The notes below the pieces were generated by a model, which saw only the letters and a program-made list of their open reading frames with translations, ran no database searches and was not told the origin of the DNA. From Luteimicrobium sp049844995 (GTDB lineage: Bacteria; Actinomycetota; Actinomycetes; Actinomycetales; Cellulomonadaceae), in NCBI RefSeq assembly GCF_049844995.1, contig NZ_JBNCMC010000012.1, forward strand, positions 14,105 to 78,104: a DNA stretch of 64,000 bases, given 5' to 3'. Positions 8,482-17,371 of this stretch are shown here, in pieces. Within the stretch, counting starts at the first letter, position 1; the number at the start of each line of letters is the position of its first letter. The position numbers and the translations under genes were made by a program.

Positions 8482-8760
8482 ATGAACGCCACGACTCCCA
8501 CCCCCGAGACCACTCCCGAAACCACGGACGTGATCGCCTGCGCCCGCGCGGTGGTCGCCGGCCTCTCGATTGCGGACCTGATCGACGCCGTCGAGCGGTT
8601 CGGGGCTGAGGCCCAGGCCGACGAGGGGGCGCGGGTCATGTTCGCGGTCGCCGCCGCCGAGGCTGCCCGCCGGCTCGGCGTGAGCGCGACGGTCGCCGCG
8701 CGATCGCACCTCGGGACGGTCGAGTACCTGCGGTTCGTCGCCGCGTTCGACAACCACTGA
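8482..8760 (+). CDS. small hypothetical protein
   Basis: A 92-aa protein with a Thr/Pro/Glu-rich N-terminus and a helical remainder (VIACARAVVAGLSIADLIDA, EAARRLGVSATVAARSHLG). The spacing hints at a helix-turn-helix but is not convincing. It is transcribed from the second copy of the duplicated promoter and so is probably co-regulated with the Cys-rich protein. Function unknown. Confidence 0.6.
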   Translation: MNATTPTPETTPETTDVIACARAVVAGLSIADLIDAVERFGAEAQADEGARVMFAVAAAEAARRLGVSATVAARSHLGTVEYLRFVAAFDNH

Positions 8761-8768
8761 CACCCCGT

Positions 8769-8803
8769 GGACGGGCCAGCCGCCGCGTGCGGCTGGCCCG
8801 TCC
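8769..8803 (+). terminator. strong hairpin after the small gene
   Basis: A perfect 15-bp inverted repeat (8769-8783 with 8789-8803) around CGCGT, 8 bases after the stop at 8760 and 26 bases before the next ATG. It is probably a terminator, or an attenuator for the next gene. Confidence 0.6.
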
Positions 8804-8829
8804 CGGCCCAGCAGAAAGGCAGGCCCGAC

Positions 8830-9447
8830 ATGACCACCACGTCGCCCGTCGACCCCTGGTCGCCCGCGCAGAGACTCCTGGTCGACGCCCAGGACCGCCG
8901 CGACCACGCGCAGGTCGCACTCGAGCAGCTCGTGCGCGACCTCGTCGGCTCCGGGCGCCTGTCCGTGTCCGACGCCGCCCGAGCCCTCGCCGGACGCCCG
9001 GACATGACCGCACCGCCCCGACAACGCGTGCAGGCGATCCTGGGCCGCGGCCCCGACGGCGTCGCTCCGCGCCCGCCTCGCGTGCCGGCGCTGGTCTACC
9101 TGCGCGGCATGGGCGTCAAGGACGACGGCTGGACCCGCGTCCAGGAGGCCATGTGGGCGCGCGGCTGGTGGACGGTCCGCGACCGCACCGCCGCGTGGCA
9201 CGCCGCCCGGTCAGGGATGGCCGACGTCGTCATGGTCGACTTCTCCTCCACCGACGGCGAGCTCACACGCCAGGACGCCGTCGTCGCGACGGTGCGCGCC
9301 CGATACGACGACGAGGGCGGAACCGAGCTCGCCCGCGTCCTCGGAGGACAGATCCCCCGCCCCGAGCGCCCCAAGGGCGACGGCGGGGGCATCGACGCGC
9401 AGGTGCTCGCACGTGAGGTCGGCCGGCTCCTCGGCAACCTCGGGTGA
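8830..9447 (+). CDS. hypothetical plasmid protein
   Basis: A 205-aa protein starting at the ATG behind GAAAGGCAGG. The N-terminal half is helical (LVDAQDRRDHAQVALEQLVR, then LSVSDAARALAG, an HTH-like stretch). The middle holds VQEAMWARGWWTVRDRTAAW and ADVVMVDFSS. No family is recognised. It is charged and soluble, with normal codon use. Confidence 0.55.
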   Translation: MTTTSPVDPWSPAQRLLVDAQDRRDHAQVALEQLVRDLVGSGRLSVSDAARALAGRPDMTAPPRQRVQAILGRGPDGVAPRPPRVPALVYLRGMGVKDDGWTRVQEAMWARGWWTVRDRTAAWHAARSGMADVVMVDFSSTDGELTRQDAVVATVRARYDDEGGTELARVLGGQIPRPERPKGDGGGIDAQVLAREVGRLLGNLG

Positions 9448-9507
9448 CCTGGCCGTCCGCGCCCGACGCTTCACACTGCCGCACCACGACGGCGTGTCAC
9501 TCATATA

Positions 9508-9525
9508 CGTAAATACGTGTTTACG
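9508..9525. promoter_or_regulatory. near-palindromic operator before the small RHH gene
   Basis: CGTAAATACGTGTTTACG reads almost the same on both strands and sits about 50 bases before the ATG at 9575, in an AT-rich stretch suited to a promoter. It is likely bound by the RHH protein encoded downstream (inference). Confidence 0.45.
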
Positions 9526-9574
9526 CTAGAGTCGAATCGCAGGACAGCACACCCGAGCCCTGAAGGGGAACGCA

Positions 9575-9787
9575 ATGACCGACCCGCGACCCGACCCGGT
9601 CCGTCTCTCGCTCGATCTCGCCCCGCCGGCCTACCGCCAGCTCCGCGCGAACTGCGACGAGCTCGCGGTCATCCTCGGGCGCACGCGGGTGACCCAAGCC
9701 GAGGTCCTGCGAGTGCTGGTGACGCTGCTCAACGAGGACGCCGGCGTGCGCGAGGCGGTCACCACGGCTCTGCAAGCCGAGCACTAG
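9575..9787 (+). CDS. small RHH-like DNA-binding protein
   Basis: A 70-aa protein with a beta-strand followed by helices (VRLSLDLAPPAYRQLRANC and VTQAEVLRVLVTLLNED), in the style of ribbon-helix-helix repressors. AAGGGGA precedes the ATG. A candidate operator dyad lies in its leader, so autoregulation is plausible. Confidence 0.6.
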   Translation: MTDPRPDPVRLSLDLAPPAYRQLRANCDELAVILGRTRVTQAEVLRVLVTLLNEDAGVREAVTTALQAEH

Positions 9788-9790
9788 ACA

Positions 9791-9815
9791 CAGGCTCTCG
9801 GACCGCGAGAGCCTG
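9791..9815 (+). terminator. terminator-like hairpin
   Basis: CAGGCTCTCG (9791-9800) pairs with CGAGAGCCTG (9806-9815) over a 5-base loop, 4 bases after the stop at 9787. Confidence 0.6.
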
Positions 9816-9918
9816 CACCGTCCGCAGCACGCGGACATCGACAACCGAAGAAGGCCCCGCCGGTGCTGGAACACCGACGAGGCCGAGGACCACCCCCAAC
9901 GCAACTGGAGGTACTCCC

Positions 9919-10041
9919 ATGTCCATCATTCCTGACAACGAGACCGCACACGACGACGTGCTCACCGAGGACGACTTGCAGGCCATGGACCTGTTTGCCC
10001 TGGCCGTGCTCACCGGGACCTACCGCGAGGCCGGCCGGTGA
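9919..10041 (+). CDS. 40-aa acidic small protein, coupled to the next gene
   Basis: MSIIPDNETAHDDVLTEDDL is followed by an acidic, helical end. GGAGG lies 7 bases before the ATG, and the stop overlaps the GTG of the DUF2637-like gene. Good ribosome site and coupling make this a credible small gene. Function unknown. Confidence 0.5.
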   Translation: MSIIPDNETAHDDVLTEDDLQAMDLFALAVLTGTYREAGR

Positions 10042-11171
10042 GCGCCGTCGCGACCGCCTGGCGCGCCATCCGGCGCGACGAGACCGCCCGCGAGGCGCTC
10101 GACGCCGCGACCCGGGCACGTCGGCAGGCGACCGTCGTCGCTGCTGTCGCGGCGACCGTGCCGACGATCATGGCCGCCGAGGGCATGTTGTCCCTCGCTG
10201 TCGACCTGCTCGGGTTCCCGGTCTACGTCGCCGTCGGCCTCGCGTCCTTCCTCGAGCTCGCGCTCATCGCGTCCGCGCTCCTGGCCCGGGCGGCCGCGAT
10301 GGCAGGCCGCCCGGGCGGCGCGGACGCCGTCGCCGTGTGGGTCGTGTCCGCGACGTCGGGGCTTCTCGCTGGGCTCCACGAGCTCGTCGCCACCCGACCC
10401 GACGGATCGACGAGCTGGACGACGGACCCCGGCTCGTTCCTTGCCGCGGCTGTGCGCTTCGTTGCCCCGCTCGTCGCCGCGTGGCTGTGGGAGCGCGTGC
10501 TCCGCGCCGCCCGAGCCGAGCAGGCCGAACGCACCCTCGCCGAGGTGCGGCGCGACCGCCGCTACCTCGCCGTCTCCCGCGAGGCCCTCGCACTGCGCCG
10601 GCTCCGTGACGCGGGAAAGGACGAGGGCCGGCGACGCCGGCGCTCTTGGCGACGACTCGACCGCTCCTACCTCGCAGCCCTCCGAACCAGCCCGCCCGGG
10701 CCCACGCTGGCCGAAGTCCTCGCCGCCGTCGGACAGATCGACCACCTGCCCGCCGCGACCATCGTCGACCCGCTGTCCGGTGTCCGGACGGTCGCGGTGT
10801 CCGGTGCCCGCCGGGAGGGGTCCGGTGTCCGCCCTGAGATGTCCGGACAGCAGGTGTCCGGTCTCCGGGTGTCCCGCGAGGTGTCCGGACGGCCCGGCAC
10901 GGGGGTGTCCGACGACGTCGAGCAGGTGTCCGGACGGGGTCGGGCCGCGGCGGCGCGCGAGGCGTCCGAACGCGTGACGTCGCCGGTCGCGTCGCAGGTG
11001 TCCGACGGCTCGGACATGCTCGCGGCCGCCGTCGAGGTCGTGCGCGCGGACCCGGAGATGTCCGGTGCGGCGCTGGCAGAGGCGCTCACGAAGCGCGGGC
11101 GCGCGGTGTCCGCACGGTCTGGGCAGCGGTGGCGGGCGAAGGCCATGGCGGCGCTGACCGCTGGCGCCTGA
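10038..11171 (+). CDS. DUF2637/Spd-like membrane protein with VSG repeats
   Basis: A 377-aa protein. The N-terminal half carries about four membrane helices (VVAAVAATVPTIMAAEGML, then VAVGLASFLELALIASALL, VWVVSATSGLLAGLHELV and AVRFVAPLVAAWLW), the pattern of DUF2637/Spd membrane proteins of Streptomyces-type plasmids that aid intramycelial spread. A basic charged linker leads to a low-complexity stretch (about residues 248-330) rich in VSG/MSG, then a C-terminal helical, HTH-like end (MSGAALAEALTKRGRAVSAR). The start is the GTG inside the previous stop. The role in plasmid transfer or maintenance is inferred. Confidence 0.6.
   Translation: MSAVATAWRAIRRDETAREALDAATRARRQATVVAAVAATVPTIMAAEGMLSLAVDLLGFPVYVAVGLASFLELALIASALLARAAAMAGRPGGADAVAVWVVSATSGLLAGLHELVATRPDGSTSWTTDPGSFLAAAVRFVAPLVAAWLWERVLRAARAEQAERTLAEVRRDRRYLAVSREALALRRLRDAGKDEGRRRRRSWRRLDRSYLAALRTSPPGPTLAEVLAAVGQIDHLPAATIVDPLSGVRTVAVSGARREGSGVRPEMSGQQVSGLRVSREVSGRPGTGVSDDVEQVSGRGRAAAAREASERVTSPVASQVSDGSDMLAAAVEVVRADPEMSGAALAEALTKRGRAVSARSGQRWRAKAMAALTAGA
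10780..11120 (+). repeat. clustered TGTCCGG repeats inside the coding region
   Basis: At least 12 copies of TGTCC, most as GTGTCCGG(A), fall in phase within about 340 bases and encode the VSG/MSG repeats. They could be a protein-level repeat or a DNA-binding array of clt/iteron type. Confidence 0.6.
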
Positions 11172-11335
11172 GCGCCCGTGCCTCGCAGTAGCCGACCAGC
11201 TGCGAGGCATGGAAATGCGGGCTCTAGAGGTGAAGAACAACGCGCCCAGAGTTGGCGCGCTAGCGGCGTGAATTGTGCCGATCGAATAGCCGCAGGTAAG
11301 GCGATGGAAGTACAAGAAGATAGCGCTGACATGTG

Positions 11336-11364
11336 TTGTCAGAATGGCGGCACGCGGTTAGACT
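11336..11364 (+). promoter_or_regulatory. promoter for the nrdH-like gene
   Basis: TTGTCA (11336-11341), a 17-base spacer and TAGACT (11359-11364), close to the sigma-70-type consensus. GAGGGGGAG and the ATG at 11402 follow. Confidence 0.65.
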
Positions 11365-11401
11365 GGAAGCAGAAAGAAGGCTGGCCAGCCGAGGGGGAGA
11401 A

Positions 11402-11633
11402 ATGGCTACCGTGGTCGTTTACAGCAAGCCTGGATGCGTGCAGTGCGAGGCGACTAAGCGAGCGCTCGACAAGAAGGGAATCGGGTACGACGTCGTGGAC
11501 GTCACCGTGGACCTCGAGGCCCTCGAGATGGTCCGCGAGCTGGGCTTCCTGCAGGCGCCCATCGTGGTCGCGGGGGAGCGCGTGGTCGGGCTTCCGACCC
11601 GACGAGATCAGCACCCTCGCGGCCGCCGCGTAG
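11402..11633 (+). pseudogene. NrdH/glutaredoxin-like redoxin with a frameshift near its end
   Basis: The first 60 residues are a good NrdH redoxin: TVVVYSKPGCVQCEATKRAL with the CxxC active site, then LGFLQAPIVVAGERVV. NrdH proteins pass electrons from thioredoxin reductase to class Ib ribonucleotide reductase. After about 11585 the conserved ending WSGFRPDEISTLAAAA is present only in another forward frame, ending at the TAG at 11631-11633. In the original frame translation runs on to 11671 with unrelated residues. A gain or loss of one or two bases near 11580-11586 explains this, unless it is a sequencing error. Confidence 0.75.
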
Positions 11634-12116
11634 TTACCACAGCGACCCCTGGTCGCGGTCGACCGGCCTGAGGCCGGCGCTCATCACCTCGGTGATGTCG
11701 GCGCCGGCCTTCGCTGCGTCCCGGACCGCGCGTGCGCGGCCGCGCGCGCCGCGCCGGTCGCGCAGCGGCCCAGCCACGGTGTCCCGACGTGCGATCCACT
11801 CGCGCCGGTTCTCGCCGGCGCTCGACGCCCAGAGGTGCCCGGGGTTCTGGCAGAGCGGGTTGTCGCACCGGTGCGCGAGTACGGCCGGCAGCGTCGTGCA
11901 GCTCATCTCGAGCGCGGCCGCGTAGGCGTACCGGTGTGCGATCACGACGACGCCGTCGCGCACCCAGAACCGCCCGTGCCCCTGCCCGGAGATCGCCCCG
12001 GTCCACAGCCAGCAGTCGAGCTCGTCGACGCGGCGCACCTTGGCGTCGAACCGCGCCCGCACGTGAGGGTCGCGCGCCGCCGCGAGGAGACCGGCGTCAT
12101 CCACCGCGGGACCCAT
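11634..12116 (-). CDS. HNH endonuclease
   Basis: A 160-aa protein. WLWTGAISGQGHGRFWV and AHRYAYAAAL are followed by LAHRCDNPLCQNPGHLW, the His-Cys/Asn metal-binding core of phage-type HNH_3 nucleases, and an Arg-rich C-terminus. It probably nicks or cuts DNA as a free-standing homing-like or phage-derived enzyme. The ATG at 12116 is preferred; the frame is open further upstream but that part is a repeat-encoded Ala/Pro stretch. It faces the nrdH-like gene tail to tail with no gap. Confidence 0.75.
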   Translation of the reverse strand: MGPAVDDAGLLAAARDPHVRARFDAKVRRVDELDCWLWTGAISGQGHGRFWVRDGVVVIAHRYAYAAALEMSCTTLPAVLAHRCDNPLCQNPGHLWASSAGENRREWIARRDTVAGPLRDRRGARGRARAVRDAAKAGADITEVMSAGLRPVDRDQGSLW

Positions 12117-12162
12117 CACCGGACCTAACACCGTCAGAAGCCGTGCCGTCGTCGGGCTCGAC

Positions 12163-12216
12163 GCCGTCGGCGCCGGCCATGCCCGCGTCGGCGCCGTCGG
12201 CGCCGGCCATGCCCGC
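12163..12216. repeat. 24-bp perfect direct repeat
   Basis: Bases 12163-12186 recur at 12193-12216 in the leader of the HNH gene. The GC-rich unit begins GCCGTCGGCGCCGGCC. No function is evident. Confidence 0.7.
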
Positions 12217-12484
12217 AGGATCGAGATACCGAGCAAGCCGCCGCAGTGCAGCAAGCCGAGCTCGACGACGCCCAGCCAGCACATCCGACGTCGACCCCAC
12301 GCCCAGCACCCCCATCCCAACCGATCGACCAGCACGAACGTCCCTCAGCAGAACCCTAGGCGAAGCGCCACCTCATCGCCAGAGCAGAGACGATGGACAC
12401 ACCTCTTGCACTCCAGTGTGAGGGTCGGCGAGACTGGCCCTGTGGCCCCGCGCGGCGGGGGAGTCTTCGAGGGGGTGAGCAGCC

Positions 12485-15400
12485 GTGACGATGACCGTCC
12501 ACGTGCTGCACGCCGGCGACGGCTACACCTACCTGACGAGGCAGGTCGCGACTCAGGACACGCCCCGCGACCCGGGGCAGACGCTGACCGACTACTACGT
12601 CCAGCAGGGCAACCCGCCGGGGCAGTGGGTGGGTGGTGGACTCGAAAAGCTCGGCGTCGCAGGCGACGTCACCGAGGCCCAGATGAAGGCTCTGTTCGGT
12701 GAGGGGCTGCACCCGGACGCGGAGAAGCTGACCGCGGCGGCGATCGCTGCCGGCGCGAGCCCGGAGGAGGCGCTCAAGGCCGTCCGGCTGGGCCGGAAGT
12801 TCCCCGAGTTCAAGGCCGGCGCCGACGACTTCCACGACGCCGTGCAGGAGGCGTACGCGACGTTCCACGCGGAGCGCGACCGGCTGCCCGAGGTCGGGGT
12901 CGAGCGCGACCTGATCCGATGGAACGTCGCGGGGGAGATGTACGCGGCAGAGCACGACGGCAAGGCGCCGACGGACGCTCAACGGGCCCGCTACCTCGCG
13001 ACGCGCGGCATGGCAGACCGCCAGCCCGTCGCGGGCTACGACCTCGTATTCACGCCCGTTAAGTCAGTTTCGGTTCTGTGGGGGCTCGGGGACGAGTACA
13101 CCCGACAGCAGATCACTGAGGCCCACCAGGCGGCCTGGTGCGAGGCCCTGGCGTGGATCGAGGCCGAGGGCGCGTTCACCCGCGTGGGGCAGGGCGGGGT
13201 CGCGCAGATCGACACCCACGGCCTGACCGCCGCGGCGTTCGACCACCTCGACTCGCGCACCGGGGACCCGAACCTGCACACCCACGTCGCGGTCTCCAAC
13301 AAGGTGATGGGCGTGGACGGGAAATGGCGTTCCATTGACGGACGTGTTTTGCATGCCCTGGGGGTCGCGGCATCCGAGCGCTACAACACCAACATCGAAG
13401 CCGAGCTGCACGACCGGCTGGGCGTCGAATTCGTCGAGGAGACGCGTGGCGCCGGCAAGCAGGGCGTGCGTGAGATCGACGGGATCGAAAAAAGCGTGCG
13501 CGACGCATTTTCGACCCGACGCGCAGCAATTGAGGACGTGTACGAGCGCCTTTTGCGGGAATATCGCGAACAGCACGGGCGCGAGGCGCCGAGGGCGATG
13601 CAGTTCCGCCTCGCCCAGCAGGCCACGCTCGAGACCCGCGGCGCCAAGGAGGGGATCGTCTCCCTACGTGAGCGGCTCGGACAGTGGCGCGACACCGCCG
13701 CTCTGACGCTCGGCAGCACGGACGCGATCGACCGCATGACGCGCGCCGCGGTGCACCGGGCCCCGGCCGCGCGCGAGGTCGTCCCGGTCGACGAGCTCGT
13801 GCGGCAGGCGATGCGGAACCTCGCCGAGCGCCGCTCGACGTGGACCCGGTTCCACGTCGAGGCGGAGGCCAACCGGGTCGCGCGCGAGCACGCCGTCGCG
13901 CACGGCCTGGACGTGCACGACCTCGCCGACGTCATCGCGGCCGGGGTCACCACGGCGTCGGTCGACCTGACCCCTCCGGACCTCAACGAGGCACCGGAGG
14001 TGATGCGCCGCGCGGACGGCGCGTCGATCTACACCATCCACGGCACCGACCGGTACAGCAGCCTCGACGTCCTCGAGGCCGAGGACCGGCTCGTGCGCGC
14101 CGCACAGACCGACGGCGGTCTCGTCGGCGACCCCGCAGCACTCGAGCAGGCGATCAGCGCGACCCGCCTCAACGCCGGGCAGCGCGCGATGGTGGTGCAG
14201 TTCGCGCGCGGCGGGCACGTCCTCGAGACGGGGATCGGCCCGGCCGGCGCCGGCAAGACCACGGCGATGAAGGCGTACGCCGATGCCGTCCAGCGTGCCG
14301 GCGGGCGGGTTCTGGGGCTTGGGCCGTCCGCGGCCGCGGCCGCTGTCCTGGGCGCCGAGCTCGGCACCCACGCGGACACCCTGCACAAGCTCCTGGACGC
14401 ACACCGGCGCGCGGAGGCGGCGGACGCGGAGATCACCGGCGAGCTGCGCGTCGACGAGCGCACCGTGCTCCTGGTCGACGAGGCCGGCATGGCCGGCACC
14501 CTCGACCTCGACGAGGTCCTGGCCCTCGCTCAGCGCCACGGCGCCACGGTCCGGTTCCTCGGCGACCCCGCCCAGCTCTCTGCGGTGTCCGCGGGCGGCG
14601 CGCTTCGTCTGATCGACCAGCAGGCCGGCACCGCGCACCTCGACGAGGTGCACCGATTCGCCGACCAGGCCCAGGCGGCAGCCTCGCTGCTCCTGCGCGA
14701 GGGCGACCACCGCGGCCTGGCCTACTACGTCGAGAACCGGCGCACCGTCGGCGGGACTCGTGACGACATGCTCGACGACGTCTACGCCGCCTGGACTGCG
14801 GACCGGGCGGCCGGGCGGACCGCGATCATGGTCGCGGCGAGCAACGCCGACGTCGACTCGCTGTCTGCCCGGGCACGTCTGGACCTGGTCACCGACGGCA
14901 AGGTCGAGGCCGACGGCGTCGAGCTGCACAACGGCACCCGGGCCGGAGCCGGTGACGTGATCGTCACCCGCCAGAACGACCGCCGCCTGCGCGGGCGCAA
15001 GTCCACCGACTTCGTGAAGAACGGCGATCTCTGGAATGTCGTTGAGCGCGGCCGCCACGGTCACCTGCGCGTCCAGCACGTCGTGACCGGGGTGCGCGTC
15101 ACCCTGCCTGCCGCGTACGTGGCCGAGCACGTCGAGCTCGGGTACGCGGCCACCATCCACCGCGTGCAGGGCATGACGGTCGACACCTCGCACACGCTCG
15201 TCGAGCCGTCGACGACCCGCGAGCAGCTCTACACCGCGGTCACCCGCGGCCGTGACGCCAACCGTCTGTACGTCGTGGTCGACGAGGTCCTCGACGTCGA
15301 CGTCCACGAGCAGCCCACTCCCGAGCAGGCCGTCATCCAGGTCCTGCGCGGCGTCGTCGAGCACGAGGGCGCGGAGATCTCCGCGGCCGAGACGATCGAG

Positions 15401-17371
15401 GCCGAGTACGACCAGGCCGCCTCGCTCGCACGCCTGGTGCCCGCGTACGAGGACGCGTACGCCCGGCTCCTCGACCCTGGCCGGGCCGAGCGGTTCGAGC
15501 AGGTCGTACGCGCCACCGTCCCGGACCTGGCCGACCAGCTTCTGGCTGACGACGCCTGGCCGGCTCTCGCGCACCGGCTCGCGCTGCACGAGGCCGCCGG
15601 CGCCGACGTCGCCGAGGTCCTCGACGCGGCCGCCGGACGTCGCGACTTCGATGACGCCCGGTCGCTCGCCCAGGTGCTCCACTACCGGGTCGGTGTCCCC
15701 GACCTGCAGGACCTCGACACCCGCGGCCTGCCGTCGTGGATCACCCCGGCCCCCGACGTCGTCATCCCGCAGAGCTACGTCGACCCGACCCTGCCGGCCG
15801 ACGTCGACCCGGGCGTGTACGCCCGCGTCGTCGAGGTGAACGAGGCCGCGTGGGCGTGGTGGACCTCCCAGCGCGAGACCGAGAGTTGGGCGAGCGACTA
15901 CATGACCGGCCGCGGGATCAGCGACGCCGAGTACGGCGTCGCACCCGCCGGGTGGACCGGGCTCGTCGACGCGCTCACGGATGCCGGGTACAGCCGCGAG
16001 GACATGCTCGCGGCCGGGGTCGCGACCGAGACCCGCAAGGGCAGCGTCGTCGACCGGTTCCGCGACCGGGTCGTGTTCCCGATCCGCGACGAGGCCGGCG
16101 ACGTCGTCGCCGTCACCGCGCGTCTCAACCCCGCGGTGGACGACCCGAAGGCCCCGAAGTACCTCAACACCCCCGAGACGATCGCGTACCGCAAGCGCGA
16201 GATCCTGTTCGGCCTCGACCCCGTGGCCCGGGCGCGCCTGGCCGACGGTGCGCGGCCGGCGCTCGTCGAGGGCCCCACCGACGTCGCCGCAATGCGCCAG
16301 GCCGTCCCCGACGTCGTCCCGGTCGCCGCGTGCGGGACTGGGGTCACCGACCAGCACCTCGAGGCGCTGCGCCGGGCCTCCGGGCGTGACCTGTCCGACC
16401 TCGTCGTCGCGCTCGACAGTGACGCCGCCGGCTGCAAGGCCGCCGCCCGGGTCTGGACGATGCTCACCCCGACCGAGGCCGCGGCCGCGCGCGGCGTGGT
16501 CCTGCCCGACGGGGCTGACCCCGGACAGATGGTCCAGGACCACCGCGGCGCGGAGCTCGCAGACCGCGTCGACTCCGCGGCGCCGCTGACGCACATCGCT
16601 CTCGACCGCGTCGTCGAGGCCCACGACCTCGACACCATCGAGGGCCGGGTGTACGCGCTGCGCGAGGCAGCGACCACCGCTGGAGAGCACCTCGGCCGAG
16701 CCGGGATGCCTGGCGTCCACGCCTACCTCGCCGACCGGCTCGCGGACCGCCTCGACGCCGACACCATCACCGACGAGGTCATGACCGCCACCCTCGACGC
16801 ACCCGAGACCCCGGTCCCGGTCGAGGTCCCGGCGTCCGAAACCGACCCCGAGGTCGCCGCATGGCTCAGCAGGCAGGCCGATCTGATGTCCCAGCGTCTC
16901 GACCGACTCGTCGACGACGTCGCCGCGATCGCGCCGGCGTGGGCGCGCGAGCACCTGACCGCGCCGCCCGCAGACGGCCCGGACCGTGACCAGTGGGACG
17001 CGGCCGTGCGCCAGATCGTCGCCTACCGCGACCGGTACGGGATCACCGGCGCCGAGGTCCTCGGCGGCGCGGAAGGCGTGCGCGGCGAGCAGGCAGCCGC
17101 CTACGGTGCCGCACGCACCGCGCTCGGCACCGTCGAAGCACGGGACGTCGACGCACCGGGATGGGGGCAACCGGGGGCCGAGCAGCCGGCCCAGGTCGGG
17201 GTGAGCTCGCGTCTCGACTCGCTCCTCGAGGGCGCACGCCGACGTCAGGAGCAGCGCACCACCGAGCGCCGGATCGACGAGATGCTCGCCGATATCCGCC
17301 GCCGCAACCAGCCGGGAGCGGACGACGCGCCCGAGGCCGGCGGGCCCACCGCCGGCGGGCCGCAGATCTAG
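12485..17371 (+). CDS. traA: MobF relaxase fused to RecD-type helicase and DnaG-like primase core
   Basis: A 1628-aa protein. Residues about 1-400 form a TrwC/TraA-type MobF relaxase: early Tyr residues (YTYLTRQVA), DLVFTPVKSVSVLWGLG and the HUH-type metal site in DSRTGDPNLHTHVAV (about 255-270). Residues about 555-960 are a RecD/TraI-type helicase with Walker A GPAGAGKTT (about 584), VLLVDEAGM, FLGDPAQLSAV and YAATIHRVQGMT. Residues about 1140-1340 read as a DnaG-type primase core: FRDRVVFPIRDEAGDVVAVT, PKYLNTPET, and Toprim motifs LVEGPTD (about 1260) and ALDSDAAG. A coiled region leads to the tail GGPTAGGPQI. It would nick oriT, stay on the 5' end, unwind DNA for transfer and perhaps prime in the recipient. 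The GTG follows GAGGGGGTGAG. oriT probably lies in 12336-12484 but is not recognised. Confidence 0.9.
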   Translation: MTMTVHVLHAGDGYTYLTRQVATQDTPRDPGQTLTDYYVQQGNPPGQWVGGGLEKLGVAGDVTEAQMKALFGEGLHPDAEKLTAAAIAAGASPEEALKAVRLGRKFPEFKAGADDFHDAVQEAYATFHAERDRLPEVGVERDLIRWNVAGEMYAAEHDGKAPTDAQRARYLATRGMADRQPVAGYDLVFTPVKSVSVLWGLGDEYTRQQITEAHQAAWCEALAWIEAEGAFTRVGQGGVAQIDTHGLTAAAFDHLDSRTGDPNLHTHVAVSNKVMGVDGKWRSIDGRVLHALGVAASERYNTNIEAELHDRLGVEFVEETRGAGKQGVREIDGIEKSVRDAFSTRRAAIEDVYERLLREYREQHGREAPRAMQFRLAQQATLETRGAKEGIVSLRERLGQWRDTAALTLGSTDAIDRMTRAAVHRAPAAREVVPVDELVRQAMRNLAERRSTWTRFHVEAEANRVAREHAVAHGLDVHDLADVIAAGVTTASVDLTPPDLNEAPEVMRRADGASIYTIHGTDRYSSLDVLEAEDRLVRAAQTDGGLVGDPAALEQAISATRLNAGQRAMVVQFARGGHVLETGIGPAGAGKTTAMKAYADAVQRAGGRVLGLGPSAAAAAVLGAELGTHADTLHKLLDAHRRAEAADAEITGELRVDERTVLLVDEAGMAGTLDLDEVLALAQRHGATVRFLGDPAQLSAVSAGGALRLIDQQAGTAHLDEVHRFADQAQAAASLLLREGDHRGLAYYVENRRTVGGTRDDMLDDVYAAWTADRAAGRTAIMVAASNADVDSLSARARLDLVTDGKVEADGVELHNGTRAGAGDVIVTRQNDRRLRGRKSTDFVKNGDLWNVVERGRHGHLRVQHVVTGVRVTLPAAYVAEHVELGYAATIHRVQGMTVDTSHTLVEPSTTREQLYTAVTRGRDANRLYVVVDEVLDVDVHEQPTPEQAVIQVLRGVVEHEGAEISAAETIEAEYDQAASLARLVPAYEDAYARLLDPGRAERFEQVVRATVPDLADQLLADDAWPALAHRLALHEAAGADVAEVLDAAAGRRDFDDARSLAQVLHYRVGVPDLQDLDTRGLPSWITPAPDVVIPQSYVDPTLPADVDPGVYARVVEVNEAAWAWWTSQRETESWASDYMTGRGISDAEYGVAPAGWTGLVDALTDAGYSREDMLAAGVATETRKGSVVDRFRDRVVFPIRDEAGDVVAVTARLNPAVDDPKAPKYLNTPETIAYRKREILFGLDPVARARLADGARPALVEGPTDVAAMRQAVPDVVPVAACGTGVTDQHLEALRRASGRDLSDLVVALDSDAAGCKAAARVWTMLTPTEAAAARGVVLPDGADPGQMVQDHRGAELADRVDSAAPLTHIALDRVVEAHDLDTIEGRVYALREAATTAGEHLGRAGMPGVHAYLADRLADRLDADTITDEVMTATLDAPETPVPVEVPASETDPEVAAWLSRQADLMSQRLDRLVDDVAAIAPAWAREHLTAPPADGPDRDQWDAAVRQIVAYRDRYGITGAEVLGGAEGVRGEQAAAYGAARTALGTVEARDVDAPGWGQPGAEQPAQVGVSSRLDSLLEGARRRQEQRTTERRIDEMLADIRRRNQPGADDAPEAGGPTAGGPQI

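Noticed and set aside
12117..12335. N-terminal extension of the HNH endonuclease
   Set aside because: The extension is encoded by a 24-bp direct repeat and gives Ala/Pro/Trp repeats not expected for HNH proteins; the ATG at 12116 is more natural.
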